A stretch of 18,212 nt of DNA. Origin: Gracilaria caudata. Its lineage: Eukaryota; Rhodophyta; Florideophyceae; Gracilariales; Gracilariaceae. Shown here in pieces: positions 16,566 to 18,212 of this stretch. The notes under the pieces were generated by a model that had not been told where the DNA came from, ran no database searches, and was given only the letters and a program-made list of their open reading frames with translations. Numbering within the stretch: position 1 is the first letter of the stretch; every line of letters begins with the position of its first letter. The position numbers and the translations under genes were made by a program. Location: the NCBI GenBank assembly GCA_030374735.1, contig JASCIV010000499.1, positions 1 through 18,212 of the forward strand. The letters are read 5' to 3'.

Positions 16566-17657
16566 ATGCCAATGTCGAATGTGTTTCTCGACGTTCACAT
16601 CTTTCCTGATCCAATCAGATGTTATGGCATGGGTGACACGACAAAAATCAAGCAAAGCAATGCTTACAAGGCTTTTATCGTCCTTTTGAGCGAGAACACT
16701 TGGAGAGGTATAAAAATAACGTTCACACCCATGTGGGAAATCATCATTAGCAATCGGTTGCAAGTTTCTTCAACAAGATTGTCATTGCTTCTAAAAAAGA
16801 AGTTCGATAAGGTCGCTCTGAGGTTGGAAATGGAATCGGATGGAACGGTTACTATTCACTCGGAACTGCATGAGCTCTTTCACCCATCACTATATGCAAT
16901 TGACTCCTTTTTCACCTGTGCTCCATGTCTACACATCCCGTTGAGGACAACCTTTGTAAAGTTGCCTAATGATAAACTGTTGGTGTACTCTCCAACAAAT
17001 CCAGACCTGTTGGAAATCCAAAAAGTTAGACAACTCGGAGACCTGGTGGCAATAGTCGTCCCAAATAGCGTACATATGACCTACGCTCAACGCATGCATG
17101 ACGTATTTCCGGCAGCTACAATCTTCAGCTCACCTGCTGTGTCAGAGAAGGATTCCAATGGCGATTGGGGAGTTATCATCAGGGACTCTCTCAAAGTGAA
17201 CGATGACATTGTGTTGTTCTGTGTTTCAGATATGACACCTTTTCGGGAGGTCGTTGCTCTTCACATACCTTCCCGGACGTTACTGATTGCAGACCTAGCT
17301 TCCAATATCACACCCCAAACGCTTCAACACGCCGGGATTGGCGCGAACTTATTCTGTCGAGCTGTGAGGGGGTTTGGACGATTGGACAACGGCCTTCATG
17401 TGAAGTTCATGATGTGGAAATTTTGCAGCAAATCTCGCTGGCAGTACGAAGAGTTGTCTTTTATGCCATGGGAGAATGTGGTGCCTTGTCATGGAGATGT
17501 AGTTCAAAAAGAAGCAAAGGTTGCTTTCCGGGACGGTATTTACAAGTTCATATGTAGTCCATCGAAGGAATTGGCTTTTCGATTGATGCCCTACGTTGTT
17601 GCGTTTTCGCTACTGTGGTCGGCCATCTTAATACTGTCTGGTTCGCGTTTGCTCTGA
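16566..17657 (+). CDS. DUF4336 protein with C-terminal membrane anchor
   Basis: Residues ~112-330 of this 363-residue protein resemble DUF4336, a metallo-beta-lactamase-related domain of unknown function found in cyanobacteria, algae, plants and fungi. Matching landmarks are 'LVYSPTNPDL', 'VVPNSVH' (H170), 'TLLIADLASN' (D243, N247) and 'VVPCHGD' (H309). The classical HxHxDH metal-binding motif of active beta-lactamase-fold hydrolases is not seen, so catalysis is uncertain. Residues 340-359 form a hydrophobic helix with only four residues after it, and there is no N-terminal signal peptide, which predicts a tail-anchored protein facing the cytosol. The first ~110 residues are unfamiliar. The start is the first ATG after an in-frame TGA at 16557-16559; a second ATG two codons on is equally possible. 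It faces the PX-like fragment. Confidence 0.8.
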   Translation: MPMSNVFLDVHIFPDPIRCYGMGDTTKIKQSNAYKAFIVLLSENTWRGIKITFTPMWEIIISNRLQVSSTRLSLLLKKKFDKVALRLEMESDGTVTIHSELHELFHPSLYAIDSFFTCAPCLHIPLRTTFVKLPNDKLLVYSPTNPDLLEIQKVRQLGDLVAIVVPNSVHMTYAQRMHDVFPAATIFSSPAVSEKDSNGDWGVIIRDSLKVNDDIVLFCVSDMTPFREVVALHIPSRTLLIADLASNITPQTLQHAGIGANLFCRAVRGFGRLDNGLHVKFMMWKFCSKSRWQYEELSFMPWENVVPCHGDVVQKEAKVAFRDGIYKFICSPSKELAFRLMPYVVAFSLLWSAILILSGSRLL

Positions 17658-17957
17658 AGATCTAGGTTGCGAAGCACGCCTCACGTTTGACGGCCTCTGC
17701 AGCTCTCTGCCGTCGACGCCTGACGCCCGCCGCTGCCACGCTAGAGAAAATATTCTTCTGGAAAGTTCCGGAGATTGCTTTACGTTTTTTGCCCATGTAG
17801 GCCCACTGAAACCACAGACGAGAAAGGTCATGTCAGTGGGAGACCTCTACTGCATTAGTATTAACCTGAAGCTAATCGTGAAAGATATTTCGCCAAAGAA
17901 CATGAACCACCTGAATCTGTGATGAATCTCCATCGACCATCGGCGCTGAAAACTATC

Positions 17958-18200
17958 TTAATCCTTGAGAAGTTCCATAATAAGATCTATATCCGAGTAT
18001 CTCTTGAAGACGAAATTCCAGTTCTTTGCGTTTGCCCCTGACGGGTTTTGATAAGCAACAGATTGAGCGAGGACTTGCATGTACCAATGAATTCCTTTAC
18101 CTCCTTCTTCTTCTTTATTATGAGCGCGCACGCTAATTCCTCGTAACGCGAGGGGTATATTAGGAACCCCTATCAACCTATAACGCGTCTCCAGGAGAGT
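17958..18200 (-). CDS. Possible PX-domain exon or gene fragment
   Basis: Read from the right, this frame gives a segment like the first half of a phox-homology (PX) domain, which binds phosphoinositides on endosomal membranes. After a beta-strand start (GISVRAHN) comes 'IHWYMQVLAQ', then 'WNFVFKRYSDIDLIMELL', which matches the W-x-V/F-x-R-R-Y-S-D-F-x-x-L core with Ile for the usual Phe. The frame has no ATG: it opens at a TAG (18201-18203) that lies in a CTAG which could be a 3' splice site. It stops at TAA (17958-17960) about 60 residues short of a full PX domain. I see no GT donor between the motif and the stop. It is therefore an exon of a gene entering from the right, or a decayed copy. 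The 300 bp between it and the DUF4336 stop hold nothing I recognise. Confidence 0.35.
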   Translation of the reverse strand, partial: TLLETRYRLIGVPNIPLALRGISVRAHNKEEEGGKGIHWYMQVLAQSVAYQNPSGANAKNWNFVFKRYSDIDLIMELLKD

Positions 18201-18212
18201 CTAGTCACTGGC

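Overview
This window looks like intron-poor nuclear DNA from a unicellular eukaryote. The clear genes all encode eukaryotic proteins: a cohesin SCC3/STAG subunit, a POL5/MYBBP1A nucleolar protein, a cytochrome b5-fused fatty acid 2-hydroxylase, a GT61 glycosyltransferase, and a DUF4336 protein with a membrane anchor. Each is one uninterrupted reading frame, including frames of about 4.5 kb and 3.6 kb, and genes lie roughly every 3-4 kb. Open reading without introns and a hydroxylase that keeps its b5 domain argue against land plants and animals. An intron-poor alga (a mesophilic unicellular red alga would fit) or another protist is my best guess, but nothing here fixes the lineage. I see no prokaryotic operon, phage, CRISPR, insertion sequence or rRNA/tRNA gene.

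Layout. Positions 1-1390 hold no gene I can support, only small inverted repeats and a short TC microsatellite. SCC3 (1673-6148, +) is preceded by two perfect E2F-type consensus sites about 155-205 bp before its start codon. SCC3 and POL5 (6235-9825, -) converge tail to tail with 86 bp between stop codons. An 802-bp spacer (9826-10627) separates the POL5 start from the end of the fatty acid 2-hydroxylase gene (10628-11704, -). It contains a 14-bp tandem duplication and a poly(T) tract. A 1.3-kb divergent spacer (11705-13030) separates this gene from the GT61 gene (13031-14773, +). Positions 14774-16565 hold no confident gene, only a possible 66-residue basic/coiled-coil frame at 15626-15826 (-). 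The DUF4336 gene (16566-17657, +) follows, and at the right edge a minus-strand frame resembles the first half of a PX domain.

Functionally the window is a mix of housekeeping genes: chromosome cohesion, ribosome biogenesis, sphingolipid hydroxylation in the ER, Golgi/ER glycosylation, and one uncharacterised membrane protein. Nothing suggests that they form one pathway. The ATG starts of the hydroxylase and the GT61 gene lie inside longer open frames whose 5' ends are only GTG or TTG; I moved both to the first ATG. I did not find a convincing undescribed multi-gene system. The most useful leads are the paired E2F sites upstream of SCC3, the tail-anchored DUF4336 protein, and the interrupted PX-like frame.
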